The notes: a model not told the origin generated them from the letters alone. A stretch of 64,000 bases of DNA from Allosphingosinicella indica (GCF_900177405.1 NZ_LT840185.1:2161501-2225500), one strand, 5' to 3'. Shown: positions 8,818-18,707, numbered from the stretch's first letter. A program made the numbers and translations.

Positions 8818-9066
8818 TCAGGCGTCGTTCTTGAGGTCTTCGACGGCGTCGACCAGCTGGCCGACAGTCTCTATTTCCGCCTGCTGATTCATGGTGATGA
8901 GGATGTCGAACTCATCCTCCACCGACGCTACGAAATCCATCACGATCAGGCTGTCCCACTCGAGGTCGCCCGCGAAGGTCGTCTTCTCGGCGATCTCGAC
9001 ACCCTTGCGGTTGAACGGCGCGATCAGCCCCGCCACCTTGGCGAACGTTTCTTCCCTGTCGGTCAT
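8818..9066 (-). CDS. acpR: Acyl carrier protein dedicated to sphingolipid synthesis
   Basis: The protein has 82 residues, typical for an ACP. The phosphopantetheine-attachment motif is DLEWDSLIVMDF with the modified serine at position 39. The sequence is acidic and predicted helical. It lies 4 bp upstream of spt on the same strand, the arrangement known in Caulobacter, where this ACP delivers the acyl chain to Spt. It is unlikely to be the main fatty-acid-synthesis AcpP, whose gene normally lies beside fabF. The symbol is given by analogy with Caulobacter. Confidence 0.9.
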   Translation of the reverse strand: MTDREETFAKVAGLIAPFNRKGVEIAEKTTFAGDLEWDSLIVMDFVASVEDEFDILITMNQQAEIETVGQLVDAVEDLKNDA

Positions 9067-9217
9067 GCCGGTTCCTTATGTCCCGGCACCGCCCCTGCCA
9101 AGCGAATAGGGCAGAAAACGGGCAGCGCGGCGGCGCCCAAAAACGCCTTCCCTCGACGCTTGGCAAAAATTCGCTGTCATGCAAGTGTCATAGCCAAGGG
9201 TCTGGGGAATGCTTGCA

Positions 9218-9744
9218 ATGTCAGAACAGGAATCCGGAAAGCCGGATCCGGCGTTTTCGTCGAATGCGATTCATCTGGTGCGGACGGCGCAGCAGATTCA
9301 TGTGCAATTGTCCGCGATGGCGGATCACAAGGCGTCGATCCTGATGGGCGCGACCTTCGTGATCTTCACCATCTCGATCGGTCAGGCGCGGACGTCCGCG
9401 GCGCCGGTGCCGCTGCTCATCCTCGGCGCGGCGGCTTTCTTTTCGGCGGTGTTCGCAGTGCTCGCGATCCTTCCTGCAACGCGCTACGGCCAGAAGGGGC
9501 CGCTCAACCTCCTTTTCTTCGGCTCGTTCACCCAGCTCGAGGAGGACGAGTATCTCGACAAGGTGATCGGCCGCCTTCACGCCGACGAGGACGTGTTCCG
9601 CACGATGGCGCGCGATATTTTCCAGAACGGGCAGGTGCTGGCGCGCAAGAAATACCGGTTGCTGGGCTTCGCCTATCGCATCTTTCTGGTCGGGCTGACG
9701 GCGAGCTTCGGCGCCTTCCTATTCGAATATTGGCGCGATCTGAT

Positions 9745-9748
<4 letters not shown>
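9218..9748 (+). CDS. PycTM/DUF5706-type membrane protein (orphan Pycsar effector-like)
   Basis: The protein has 176 residues from the preferred start. It contains the DUF5706 signature MADHKASILMGATFVIFTIS, which is also the first membrane segment, a second membrane segment (about residues 65-90), a cytoplasmic loop rich in acidic residues, and a third membrane segment near the C-terminus. Pfam places Pycsar transmembrane effectors in this family. An in-frame ATG lies 9 bases upstream at 9209, but the GGGGA Shine-Dalgarno directly abuts it, while it is correctly spaced (9 bases) from 9218. No nucleotide cyclase lies nearby, so antiphage function is not supported. The gene sits between acp-spt and the reductase gene, in opposite orientation, and its stop overlaps the reductase stop by 4 bp. 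Confidence 0.75.
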
Positions 9749-11717
<1,969 letters not shown>

Positions 11718-11749
11718 TTAGGCGCGGGCGAGCATTTCCGCCAGTGTTG

Positions 11750-12337
11750 TCACGACGGCGGTGTGTCCAGCCCGTGCATCGCGATGAGGTGGCGCCGCGC
11801 TGCCTCGCGCGCCGCTTCGCGCGGCAGGCCGAGTGCATCGACCAGAGCCTCGCCGAGCAAAGCGTCCCCCAATGCGGCAAGCACCAGCCATAGGGTCGTC
11901 TCGTGGACCGGACGGTCTTCATGGCCCTGGCCGAGCTGGTCGACGAGCCCGTGGATCGCCTCAAGCACCGGATTGAGCGCGTCACGGTTGCCGGAAAGGA
12001 TCATCCAGGCGGCAAGGGCGCCGGCACCCTCGCGATCGAAGGCGTCGAAGGTGCGATCGACGATTTCGCGGGGATCGGTTTCGCCGGCGCGGGCGCGCGT
12101 AACGGCACCTGCAATGCCCTGCGTGACGCGGCCGGCGATATGGCGTGCGAGCGCGGCCTGCAGGCCGGCGGCTGAGCCGAAGTGATGGAGCAGATTGGCG
12201 TGGGTCTTGCCGATTCGTGCCGCCACCGCCTTCAATGTCACCGCTTGCGGCCCGGCCTCGATCAGCAACGCGCGCGCCGCTTCCAGTGCGAGCGAGCGGC
12301 TTGCTTCCGGGCTGAGACGTTCACGAGTTATTGACAT
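11750..12337 (-). CDS. TetR family transcriptional regulator
   Basis: The protein has 195 residues from the ATG at 12337. The N-terminal helix-turn-helix has the TetR pattern: EAARALLIEAGPQAVTLKAV followed by AARIGKTHANLLHHFGSAAG. The C-terminal part is a variable helical ligand-binding domain. A longer reading from an upstream start would place 22 untypical residues before the motif and read through the operator, so 12337 is preferred. The divergent hydrolase gene at 12382 is the likely target. The palindrome 12329-12348 includes the start codon of this gene, which suggests autorepression. Confidence 0.88.
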   Translation of the reverse strand: MSITRERLSPEASRSLALEAARALLIEAGPQAVTLKAVAARIGKTHANLLHHFGSAAGLQAALARHIAGRVTQGIAGAVTRARAGETDPREIVDRTFDAFDREGAGALAAWMILSGNRDALNPVLEAIHGLVDQLGQGHEDRPVHETTLWLVLAALGDALLGEALVDALGLPREAAREAARRHLIAMHGLDTPPS

Positions 12338-12348
12338 CGCTGTCAGTA
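12329..12348. promoter_or_regulatory. Candidate TetR operator
   Basis: TATTGACA at 12329-12336 and TGTCAGTA at 12341-12348 form an inverted repeat with one mismatch around the spacer TCGC. It lies in the 44-bp gap between the TetR gene and the divergent PF10118 gene and covers the TetR start codon. The size (20 bp) and position are typical for TetR-family autoregulation. Confidence 0.65.
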
Positions 12349-12381
12349 ATTTCCTATCTCGACGTTCGAAGGAGATAGACG

Positions 12382-13245
12382 ATGGCGCGTGAAACCACAC
12401 CATCCGACTTGACGATCACCCCGCGCGACGTGCGCTTCGGACGCGGCGCTACGACCGAGCGCTGGTGGATGGGCGGCGATCCGATAGCCACTGCCTTCTA
12501 TAATGCCCTGTCGGCGACCTTCCCCAAGGGCGAGGCGTTCTTCGTCGAGAGCGTGCGTGCCTTTCGCGAGGGGGCCGACCCCAAGCTTGCCGGCGAGATC
12601 AAGGCGTTCGTCACGCAGGAAGTGATGCACAGCCGCGAGCATGTCGCCTTCAATCGGCGCGCCCACGAGGCAGGCTACGATTTGAAGCCTCTGGAGGACC
12701 GCGTGGATTGGCGGCTCGACATGGTGCGCTCGCGCCCGCCGATCGCTGCGCTCGCCGCGACGATGGCGCTGGAGCATTTCACCGCCATCCTCGCGCACGA
12801 ACTGCTCCGCGATCCGCGCCACCTCGCCGCCGCCGATGCCGAGACCGCTGCGCTGTGGCGCTGGCATGCGATCGAGGAGATCGAGCACAAGGGCGTCGCC
12901 TACGACACCTGGATGCATGCTACGCGGGCATGGCCTCGGTTCAAGCGCTGGCAGGTGAAGGCGAAGGTGATGCTGCTCGTTACCCGCAACTTCCTGGTCG
13001 ATCGCTCGATCGGCGTCGCGCAACTGCTCGCGCAGGACGGGATGACGGGTCCGAAAATCTGGGCGGGGATGTTCTGGTTCGCGTTTGCGCGGCCGGGGAT
13101 GATGCGCAAAATCCTGGGCGCCTGGGCAAGCTACTTCATGCCGGGCTTCCATCCCTGGAATCACGACGACCGCGCGCTGATCGCCGATGCCGAGAAGGCG
13201 CTGGGCGGCGGCATCGACCGAGCAGGCGCTCCGGCCTACGCCTAA
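12382..13245 (+). CDS. Metal-dependent hydrolase family protein (PF10118)
   Basis: The protein has 287 residues and belongs, by motif content, to the COG3687/PF10118 family of predicted metal-dependent hydrolases. Visible metal-ligand-type motifs are EVMHSREH (near residue 77), ALEHFTA (near 132) and WHAIEEIEHKG (near 160), which resemble the E-xx-H pairs of helical di-iron proteins. The segment WWMGGDPIATAFYNALS near the start is typical of the family. The reaction is not established. AAGGAG is 7 bases before the ATG. The gene is probably controlled by the adjacent TetR regulator; such pairs often respond to hydrophobic compounds, but the inducer is unknown. Its stop overlaps that of the convergent four-Cys gene by 4 bp. 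Confidence 0.85.
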   Translation: MARETTPSDLTITPRDVRFGRGATTERWWMGGDPIATAFYNALSATFPKGEAFFVESVRAFREGADPKLAGEIKAFVTQEVMHSREHVAFNRRAHEAGYDLKPLEDRVDWRLDMVRSRPPIAALAATMALEHFTAILAHELLRDPRHLAAADAETAALWRWHAIEEIEHKGVAYDTWMHATRAWPRFKRWQVKAKVMLLVTRNFLVDRSIGVAQLLAQDGMTGPKIWAGMFWFAFARPGMMRKILGAWASYFMPGFHPWNHDDRALIADAEKALGGGIDRAGAPAYA

Positions 13246-13640
13246 TCGGGCTGCGGCGCGCCTTCCTGTTGCTGGCGGCGCTCCGCACGCGCATTGTCGA
13301 TCATCTGCTCGAGGCAACCCGAGGCACCGCCCGGCCCGACCGGCGAGCAACTCTGCGGTCCGCTGGCGCCGACATATTCGAGCGCCTGGGAACGCGACGC
13401 CCAACTCTCGCTTTCTGGCCCGGACATGGTGCGCAGATCTTCAGGGATGCGGTAACGCTCGTTGTCCGGCCTCCGTGCACAGACGGTGATCTCGTCGCCG
13501 GTGCTCGGCGGGCAGGGATCGGCGCCGTAAACAGTGACATAGCGGATATTGTCGTCAGGGGCGGCCGCGGGTTGGGCGAGGGCTGCGCCCGGAAGCGCAA
13601 GCGGCAGAGCGGCAAGGGTCAGAAAAAGCGCGCGTTTCAT
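13242..13640 (-). CDS. Small secreted four-cysteine protein (paralogue 1)
   Basis: The protein has 132 residues with a clear signal peptide (KRALFLTLAALPLALPG, cleavage after ALA). The mature part contains VYGADPCPPSTGDEITVCAR, RYRIPEDLR, and SCSPVGPGGASGC. Four cysteines fall in two pairs, suggesting disulfides in the periplasm. The downstream part is charged and helical. I do not recognise a named family. The same layout recurs in the gene immediately upstream (13717-14223), so the two are tandem paralogues. The Shine-Dalgarno AAAGGAG is 6 bases before the ATG and is part of a perfect hairpin (13647-13667), which may control translation. Confidence 0.8.
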   Translation of the reverse strand: MKRALFLTLAALPLALPGAALAQPAAAPDDNIRYVTVYGADPCPPSTGDEITVCARRPDNERYRIPEDLRTMSGPESESWASRSQALEYVGASGPQSCSPVGPGGASGCLEQMIDNARAERRQQQEGAPQPD

Positions 13641-13646
13641 GCGATG

Positions 13647-13667
13647 CTCCTTTCAAAAGGAAAGGAG
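13647..13667 (-). promoter_or_regulatory. Hairpin sequestering the Shine-Dalgarno of the four-Cys gene
   Basis: Read on the minus strand, CTCCTTTC, a five-base loop CTTTT and GAAAGGAG form a perfect 8-bp stem. The 3' arm is the Shine-Dalgarno itself, 6 bases before the ATG at 13640. The modest stem (half A-U/U-A pairs) could melt with temperature or be opened by a trans-acting factor. This is a candidate RNA thermometer or translational switch. Confidence 0.5.
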
Positions 13668-13716
13668 CGAGCGCGCGGAAGGTTCCGTGCGCCCGGGGCA
13701 GCCGTGCCGCCTTCCG

Positions 13717-14223
13717 CTATTCGTCGTTCTTGAGTTCGCGCTCGATCTGTTCGGCTTGCTCGTCGATCCGTCCGAGCCGTTCCTGCCGCGCATCTTCGAT
13801 CAGCCGGTTCCAGTTCACCGAGTCGCGGGTCTGGCGATCCGCCTTCGCCTGGCGGACGAGATCGTCGAAACAGCCCGTGGCGCCGCCCGGGCCGACCGGG
13901 GAGCAACTGCCGATCCCGGAACTGCCGACATATTGCAGTTCGGTAGCGCGATTGGTCCATGCTTGATTGGCGGCGGCATTGGGATTGTCGCGCAGATTCT
14001 CGGGGATGCGATAGCGGTCGCCCTCGGGCTTGCGCGCGCAGACGATGATCTCGTCCGCAGAGCTCGCAGGGCACGGATCGTCGCCATAGACGATCAGCTG
14101 GTTGACCTTTTCACCGCCCGTCGGCGCGGCCTCGACCGGCACTGCTTCGGCGCCCGGCGGCACGTTCTGGGCAAAGGCGGGCGCGGCGACCAGGGTCAGC
14201 GCGGCGGCAAACAACGTCTTCAT
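13717..14223 (-). CDS. Small secreted four-cysteine protein (paralogue 2)
   Basis: The protein has 168 residues from the ATG at 14223, with a signal peptide (KTLFAAALTLVAAPAFA). The mature part shares the paralogue's pattern: VYGDDPCPASSADEIIVCAR, RYRIPENLR, then YVGSSGIGSCSPVGPGGATGC. The remaining 50 residues are a charged helix rich in Arg, Glu and Asp. An upstream in-frame start at 14262 would add 13 polar residues before the signal peptide, so it is rejected; GAGG lies about 10 bases before 14223. It follows coq7 on the same strand with 2 bp between them, so it is probably cotranscribed. The function is unknown. Confidence 0.8.
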   Translation of the reverse strand: MKTLFAAALTLVAAPAFAQNVPPGAEAVPVEAAPTGGEKVNQLIVYGDDPCPASSADEIIVCARKPEGDRYRIPENLRDNPNAAANQAWTNRATELQYVGSSGIGSCSPVGPGGATGCFDDLVRQAKADRQTRDSVNWNRLIEDARQERLGRIDEQAEQIERELKNDE

Positions 14224-14225
14224 CT

Positions 14226-14810
14226 TCAGATCCTCTTCGAAATCGCGATGGCTGCGCGGCATCCCGCGCGGATCGCCGCCGACAGCAACGGATAGCCCAC
14301 CGCCTGCTCGGCGCCGTGCGCGAGCGCAGCCTCGCGATGCTCCTGCTCGTCCGCCTGGAACTTCGCGATCGTCTCGGAAAGCTCGGCGTCGTCGGTGCCG
14401 AGCTGGCGGCGCTGTTCCTCATAATGTTCGTCGATCTCGGTCTCGACCGCGGCGGTGCACGCCATCGCCGCTTCGGGGCTCATCAGCGCCGTGGCCGCGC
14501 CGAGCCAATAGCCGGCGACGTTCCAGATCGGCTGCAACGCGGTCGGGCGGATGCCGCGCTCGGCCATCATCCGGTCGAAGGTCGAGAGATGCTCTTCCTC
14601 CTGCGCCGCCATGCGCCGGATTTCGCGCGCCGCGGGGTGACCGTCGCCAAGCACGGCGAGCTGACCCGCATAAATACGCGTCGCGCCATATTCGCCGGCC
14701 TGATCGACCCGCAGCATGGATGCGGTGTCGGCGCGGGGCTCGCCCGGACGCCAGGCAGGGGCGGGCGAGGGCGTCACGCGAGGGGCCGGGGGCGGCGGAG
14801 GCTGAACCAT
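14226..14810 (-). CDS. coq7: Demethoxyubiquinone hydroxylase (Coq7 family)
   Basis: This di-iron monooxygenase hydroxylates demethoxyubiquinol in ubiquinone biosynthesis at the inner-membrane surface. The protein has 194 residues from the ATG at 14810. After a Pro-rich leader of about 25 residues, the four-helix di-iron ligands are visible in order: DQAGEYGATRIYAGQ, AAQEEEHLSTFDRMM, ETEIDEHYEEQ, and ADEQEHREAAL. The start overlaps the end of dsbB by 37 bp. A much longer frame upstream is out-of-frame dsbB sequence and is not part of this gene. Confidence 0.93.
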   Translation of the reverse strand: MVQPPPPPAPRVTPSPAPAWRPGEPRADTASMLRVDQAGEYGATRIYAGQLAVLGDGHPAAREIRRMAAQEEEHLSTFDRMMAERGIRPTALQPIWNVAGYWLGAATALMSPEAAMACTAAVETEIDEHYEEQRRQLGTDDAELSETIAKFQADEQEHREAALAHGAEQAVGYPLLSAAIRAGCRAAIAISKRI

Positions 14811-15271
14811 GCTATCGCCAATGCAGACGCGACGGAGAGGATCGCGTTCCATCCGGCCATCGAAATGCCGAGGAACGACCATTGGATCTGGTCGCAGCGG
14901 ATTAGCGGCGTGGACATGATCTGCGCCAGCACGTCCTGGGTCGAGCCGCCGCTGAACCCCGAGGAGCATTGGGTGATGCCCTGGAATACGCCCGCCTCGA
15001 CGCCGGCGTGATAGACGCCGATCGCGCCGCTGATCAGGATCGAAAGACCGGCGAGCCAGACGAGGCTGCGCCCCTTGTCCGGCATCGCTCCGCGCAGCGC
15101 GAGGCTGGCGAGCGCGAAGAGGATGGCGACGAGGTGCGGCCAGCGCTGCCAATAGCACATCTCGCAAGGGTGCAGGCCGCCGATATATTGCGATCCGATC
15201 GCCCCGCCGAGAAGCGCGGAGGGCATGACGAGCGCGATCAGGCGGGCCTTTTCCAGACCGGTCATCGGCAA
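14774..15271 (-). CDS. dsbB: Disulfide bond formation protein B
   Basis: The protein has 165 residues with four hydrophobic segments, as expected for DsbB. The first redox pair is in HPCEMCYWQRWPH (CxxC) at the end of the first membrane segment; the second pair is QCSSGFSG and LIRCDQ in the periplasmic loop. DsbB passes electrons from DsbA to quinone. The gene overlaps coq7 by 37 bp and lies 19 bp downstream of the S41 protease gene, so this is one transcription unit. A second ATG two codons inside (MTGLEK) is an equally possible start. The cysteine-rich four-Cys proteins encoded further downstream could be substrates of this system. Confidence 0.9.
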   Translation of the reverse strand: MPMTGLEKARLIALVMPSALLGGAIGSQYIGGLHPCEMCYWQRWPHLVAILFALASLALRGAMPDKGRSLVWLAGLSILISGAIGVYHAGVEAGVFQGITQCSSGFSGGSTQDVLAQIMSTPLIRCDQIQWSFLGISMAGWNAILSVASALAIAWFSLRRPRPLA

Positions 15272-15290
15272 TTCCCCAGCCGCGCGCGGA

Positions 15291-16649
15291 TCAGCGGGTG
15301 CCCGAAGGCGCGGCGCCCGCAGGCTTCGGCACGTTCACCGCGACCGCGGCCTGGCGGCTGCCGAGCCGGGCGATCGTATCGAGCGCATATTTGAGCTGGA
15401 AGTCCTCGACGCCCTTCTTCTTCAACTCCTCGGCGGTCGCGGCGAAGCGCGGATCGGGTTTGCCGTCGTCCTGGATGACGTCGTCTTCGACCTTGATCTC
15501 GTTGATGAGATGGCGGCGGAGATCGGCCTCGCGGAAGCGCGGACGCGCCTTGTAGTCGGGGTCGGAAAGCTGGGGGATTTCAAGATCCGGCGTGATCCCG
15601 CCTTCCTGCACCGACTTGCCCGACGGCGTGTAATAGCGCGCGGTGGTGAGGCGGAGCGCGGTCTCGTTGCCGAGGGGCAGAAGCGTCTGCACCGATCCCT
15701 TGCCGAAGGTGCGCTCGCCCATCACCAGCCCGCGGCGGTGATCCTGGAGCGCGCCGGCGACAATCTCGGCGGCCGAGGCGCTGCCCGAATCAACGAGAAC
15801 GATGACCGGAAGGCCGTTTGCGGCATCGCCCGGTTGCGCGTAATAGCGCTCGATATCGCCCTTGCCGCGGCCGCGCTGCGAAACGATCTCGCCGCGCTCA
15901 AGGAAGAGATCGGAGAGCGACACCGCCTGATCGAGCAGTCCGCCGGGGTTGGAGCGCATGTCGAGGATGTAGCCGAGCGGCTTGCCGCCGTTCGCCTTGT
16001 CGATGCCGATCATCGCCGCCTTCACATGGTCGGTCGTCGTCTTGTTGAAGCTGTTGACGTTGATGACGCCGACATTCTGCTTCACCTCCCACTTCACCGC
16101 GGGAAGCTCGATGATCGCGCGGTTCATGGTGACGTCGAACGGCTTGTCGCGGCCCGGGCGGACAACGGTCACCTTGACCGGCGTGCCGGGCTTGCCGCGC
16201 ATCTGCTCCACCGCCTCGTCGAGGGTGCCGCCGTAAATCAGCTTGCCGTCGAGATGGGTGAGATAATCGCCGGCCTTGATCCCGGCCTTGGCGGCGGGCG
16301 TGTCCTCGGTCGCGGCGATCACCTTCACTGCGCCGTCCTCCAACGTCACGGTGAGGCCGAGGCCGCCGTAATTGCCGTCGGTGGTTGTCATCAGGTTGCG
16401 GAAGCCGCGCTCGTCGAGATAGGAAGAATGCGGATCGAGGCTGGCGAGCATCCCGTCGATGGCGCCGCGCATTAGCGTCTTGTCGTCGACCTTCTCGACA
16501 TATTCGGACCGCACGCGCTCGAACACGCTCATGAACTCGTCGAGCTGCTTGTAGGTCTCGACATCCACCGCGGCGAATGCGGTGCCGACGGCCGGGATAA
16601 TGGCGACGGCGCCGACGAGGCCGAAGGTGCGGAGAAGGGTGTTGGCCAT
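15291..16649 (-). CDS. ctpA: S41 family carboxy-terminal processing protease
   Basis: The protein has 452 residues from the ATG at 16649. A signal peptide or membrane anchor (LLRTFGLVGAVAIIPAVG) is followed by a helical region, a PDZ domain (about 95-175, GGLGLTVTLEDGAVKVIA), and the S41 catalytic domain. The catalytic serine is in DSGSASAAEIVAGALQD and the lysine in GERTFGKGSVQTLLP. CTPs act in the periplasm, cutting C-terminal tails and controlling peptidoglycan hydrolases. An upstream TTG three codons earlier is possible but AGGA sits 11 bases from the ATG. It is downstream of the EnvC-like gene, a common arrangement of envC-ctpA that fits joint control of cell-wall cleavage. Confidence 0.93.
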   Translation of the reverse strand: MANTLLRTFGLVGAVAIIPAVGTAFAAVDVETYKQLDEFMSVFERVRSEYVEKVDDKTLMRGAIDGMLASLDPHSSYLDERGFRNLMTTTDGNYGGLGLTVTLEDGAVKVIAATEDTPAAKAGIKAGDYLTHLDGKLIYGGTLDEAVEQMRGKPGTPVKVTVVRPGRDKPFDVTMNRAIIELPAVKWEVKQNVGVINVNSFNKTTTDHVKAAMIGIDKANGGKPLGYILDMRSNPGGLLDQAVSLSDLFLERGEIVSQRGRGKGDIERYYAQPGDAANGLPVIVLVDSGSASAAEIVAGALQDHRRGLVMGERTFGKGSVQTLLPLGNETALRLTTARYYTPSGKSVQEGGITPDLEIPQLSDPDYKARPRFREADLRRHLINEIKVEDDVIQDDGKPDPRFAATAEELKKKGVEDFQLKYALDTIARLGSRQAAVAVNVPKPAGAAPSGTR

Positions 16650-16732
16650 CGAATGCAAAGTCCTGCTGACGCTGGAGAAGCCTTGTTACCCGTTTTGTAG
16701 CCGCGCGAAAAGAAACAGCAGGTGAACGCCGT

Positions 16733-17887
16733 TCATCCGCCCGACAGCAACGGGGCGATCGGGAAGGGACGGCCCTCCTGCCGCAACTCCACGGAAATGC
16801 GCGGATCGCTGCGCCGGGCGGCGCCGAGCGCATCGCCGGGGCGCACCGTATCGCCCGCGTTGACGGCGAGGGTGCCGAGATCGGTGATCGTGGTCGTCCA
16901 TCCGCCGCCGTGATCGATGATGACCGTGCCGTCATAATCGCGGAAGCGCCCGGCATAGACGATGCGGCCCGCCGACGGTGCGAAGACGCCGGCGGCCGGC
17001 GCGGTCGCGAACGTCAGCCCGCGCGCGTGGATGCCGCCGTCGGAGATTTCGCCGGTCCCGCGCAGGATCCGGCCTTCGACGGGGAGACGGTAGGCGGGGG
17101 CGGCGAGCCGCGATGCACGCTGGACGGGGCCCGGGCGCGGCACCGGCTCGGCCAGCGCGAGGAGGCGCTGCTGGACCGCCGCTTGGTGATCGCGCCGATC
17201 GGCGAGCGCCGCCAGATCGCGCGCTTCCTCGTCGAAGGAGAGCGCGCGATCGGATTCGCTGAGCGCCGATTCGGCCAGCACGTCGGCGCGGGCGCGCTGG
17301 CTGCGCTCGAGCCGCGCGAAGGCGACGCGCTGGGCCTGAAGCTCGCGCCGCCCGGCGACCAGCGCCGAGGCGGCGGTTTCGGCATCGCGGCTCAGCCGGT
17401 TGCTCCGCGCAATCTCGGCGCGCATCCCGGCGGTGCGCGCCTCGACGATCGGCAGTGTCGAGGCGAGGACCGAGCGGACGTGGACGACGTCTGCCACCGA
17501 TCCGGGCTGGACGAGTGCCAGCGCCGGAGGGCGGCGGCCGAGCATCTGGAGGGCCGCGATGAGGCGGACCAGCGGCGCCTGCCGCTCGGCCAGCCGCGCG
17601 CGTTGCCCGGCGCGCATCTCCTCGACGATGCGGACGCGCGTTTCGGCCGCCGTCACGTCGGCCTCGGCCGCTTCGATCCGCGCCGCCACGGCCGAGGCGC
17701 TGGCACGCGCCCGCGCGGCGGCGTCGGTTGCGGCTTCCGCGCGGCGCTGGAATTGCTCCGATTTGCGCTGTGCCGCCTCGGACTGCGCCTTGGCGACCGC
17801 GAGGCTGCGCACCTCTGCGCCCTGCGCAAGCGCGATGCCCCCCGCGAGGAAGGGCAGGGCAGCGACGGCGAGGATCAGCGCACGCAT
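16733..17887 (-). CDS. EnvC-like murein hydrolase activator (degenerate LytM domain)
   Basis: The protein has 384 residues. There is a signal peptide (ALILAVAALPFLAGGIALA), a long coiled coil (about residues 25-245, rich in Ala, Arg and Glu), and a C-terminal M23/LytM fold. The M23 fold keeps strand segments such as GVFAPSAGRIVYAG and VIIDHGGGWTTTI, but where active enzymes carry the final H-x-H zinc ligands the sequence reads PRISVELRQ. It is therefore probably non-catalytic and works like E. coli EnvC, activating an amidase at the division site. It lies between rlmH (3 bp upstream) and the S41 protease. Confidence 0.85.
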   Translation of the reverse strand: MRALILAVAALPFLAGGIALAQGAEVRSLAVAKAQSEAAQRKSEQFQRRAEAATDAAARARASASAVAARIEAAEADVTAAETRVRIVEEMRAGQRARLAERQAPLVRLIAALQMLGRRPPALALVQPGSVADVVHVRSVLASTLPIVEARTAGMRAEIARSNRLSRDAETAASALVAGRRELQAQRVAFARLERSQRARADVLAESALSESDRALSFDEEARDLAALADRRDHQAAVQQRLLALAEPVPRPGPVQRASRLAAPAYRLPVEGRILRGTGEISDGGIHARGLTFATAPAAGVFAPSAGRIVYAGRFRDYDGTVIIDHGGGWTTTITDLGTLAVNAGDTVRPGDALGAARRSDPRISVELRQEGRPFPIAPLLSGG

Positions 17888-17890
17888 CGC

Positions 17891-18313
17891 TTATCCTTCG
17901 CGGTGATAGGGATGGTTCGCAAGGATCGACGTAGCGCGATAGAGCTGCTCGGCGAGCATCGCCCGCGCCATGAGATGCGGCCAGGTCGCGCGGCCGAAGG
18001 CGATGAGGAGATCGGCGGAAGCGCGATCCAGTTCTTTGAAACCGTCCGCAGCGCCGATGAGGAAGCGTGCTTCCCGTCGTCCGCCGTCGCGCCATTGCTC
18101 CAGCTTTGCCGCCAGTTCCATCGACGAAAGCTGCTCGCCCTTCTCGTCGAGCAGCACGGTAACGGAGGACGGAGCGGGGGCGGGCGCCTTGCCCCCGGTC
18201 TCGGGCATTTCGGTGAGCTTCACCGGCCAGGCGATGCGCTTCAGATAACGATCGACGAGTTCGGCCTCGGCCGACCGGCCGATCCGTCCGCGCGCGACGA
18301 TGTGGAGCAGCAA
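17891..18313 (-). CDS. rlmH: 23S rRNA (pseudouridine-1915 N3) methyltransferase RlmH
   Basis: The SPOUT-family enzyme methylates pseudouridine 1915 in helix 69 of 23S rRNA, using S-adenosylmethionine. The core begins LLHIVARGRIGR and contains the SAM-site motif FLIGAADGF and the family C-terminus AEQLYRATSILANHPYHR. From the TTG at 18313 it has 140 residues, close to the usual alphaproteobacterial length. An ATG at 18340 would add nine untypical residues (Pro/Ala) and overlap rsfS by 23 bp; it remains possible. rsfS-rlmH is a widely conserved pair. Confidence 0.92.
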   Translation of the reverse strand: MLLHIVARGRIGRSAEAELVDRYLKRIAWPVKLTEMPETGGKAPAPAPSSVTVLLDEKGEQLSSMELAAKLEQWRDGGRREARFLIGAADGFKELDRASADLLIAFGRATWPHLMARAMLAEQLYRATSILANHPYHREG

Positions 18314-18317
18314 CGGC

Positions 18318-18707
18318 CTAGCTGCGAGCGGCGGCGGCATTCTCCTCGAACGCCCACATCCGCTCGAGATTGTAGAAACTGCGCACTTCGGGCCGGAAGA
18401 GGTGGACGATCACGTCCTCGGCATCGATCAACACCCAGTCGGCGATCGGTAGCCCTTCAACGCGGACCGGCCGGCCAAGCTCCTGCTTGATCCGCTCCGT
18501 CAGCTTCTGCGCCATCGAGGCGACCTGGCGCGACGAACGGCCGCTCGCGACGACCATATGGTCGGCGATGCTGGATTTGCCGGCGAGCGGGATCGAAACG
18601 ACCTCCTGCGCCTGGTCGTCGTCCAGTGAACGCAGCACGAGATCGTGCAGGGCCGAAACGCGGTCGAACTCTCCGCCTTCACGCGGAGTGGGGGTCGGTG
18701 CGGGCAA
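18318..18707 (-). CDS. rsfS: Ribosome silencing factor RsfS
   Basis: RsfS binds ribosomal protein L14 and blocks subunit joining under poor nutrition. The protein has 129 residues with the family segments KSSIADHMVVASGRSSRQ, EGLPIADWVLIDAEDVIVH and EVRSFYNLERMW. The start is a TTG at 18707 with a strong GGAGG four bases before it, which is short but the best choice. The first 29 bp overlap the end of nadD. nadD-rsfS-rlmH forms the usual cluster. Confidence 0.93.
   Translation of the reverse strand: MPAPTPTPREGGEFDRVSALHDLVLRSLDDDQAQEVVSIPLAGKSSIADHMVVASGRSSRQVASMAQKLTERIKQELGRPVRVEGLPIADWVLIDAEDVIVHLFRPEVRSFYNLERMWAFEENAAAARS

Noticed and set aside
14811-15167. 313-residue extended Coq7
   Set aside because: The upstream part is out-of-frame dsbB sequence. 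The ATG at 14810 gives the normal length.
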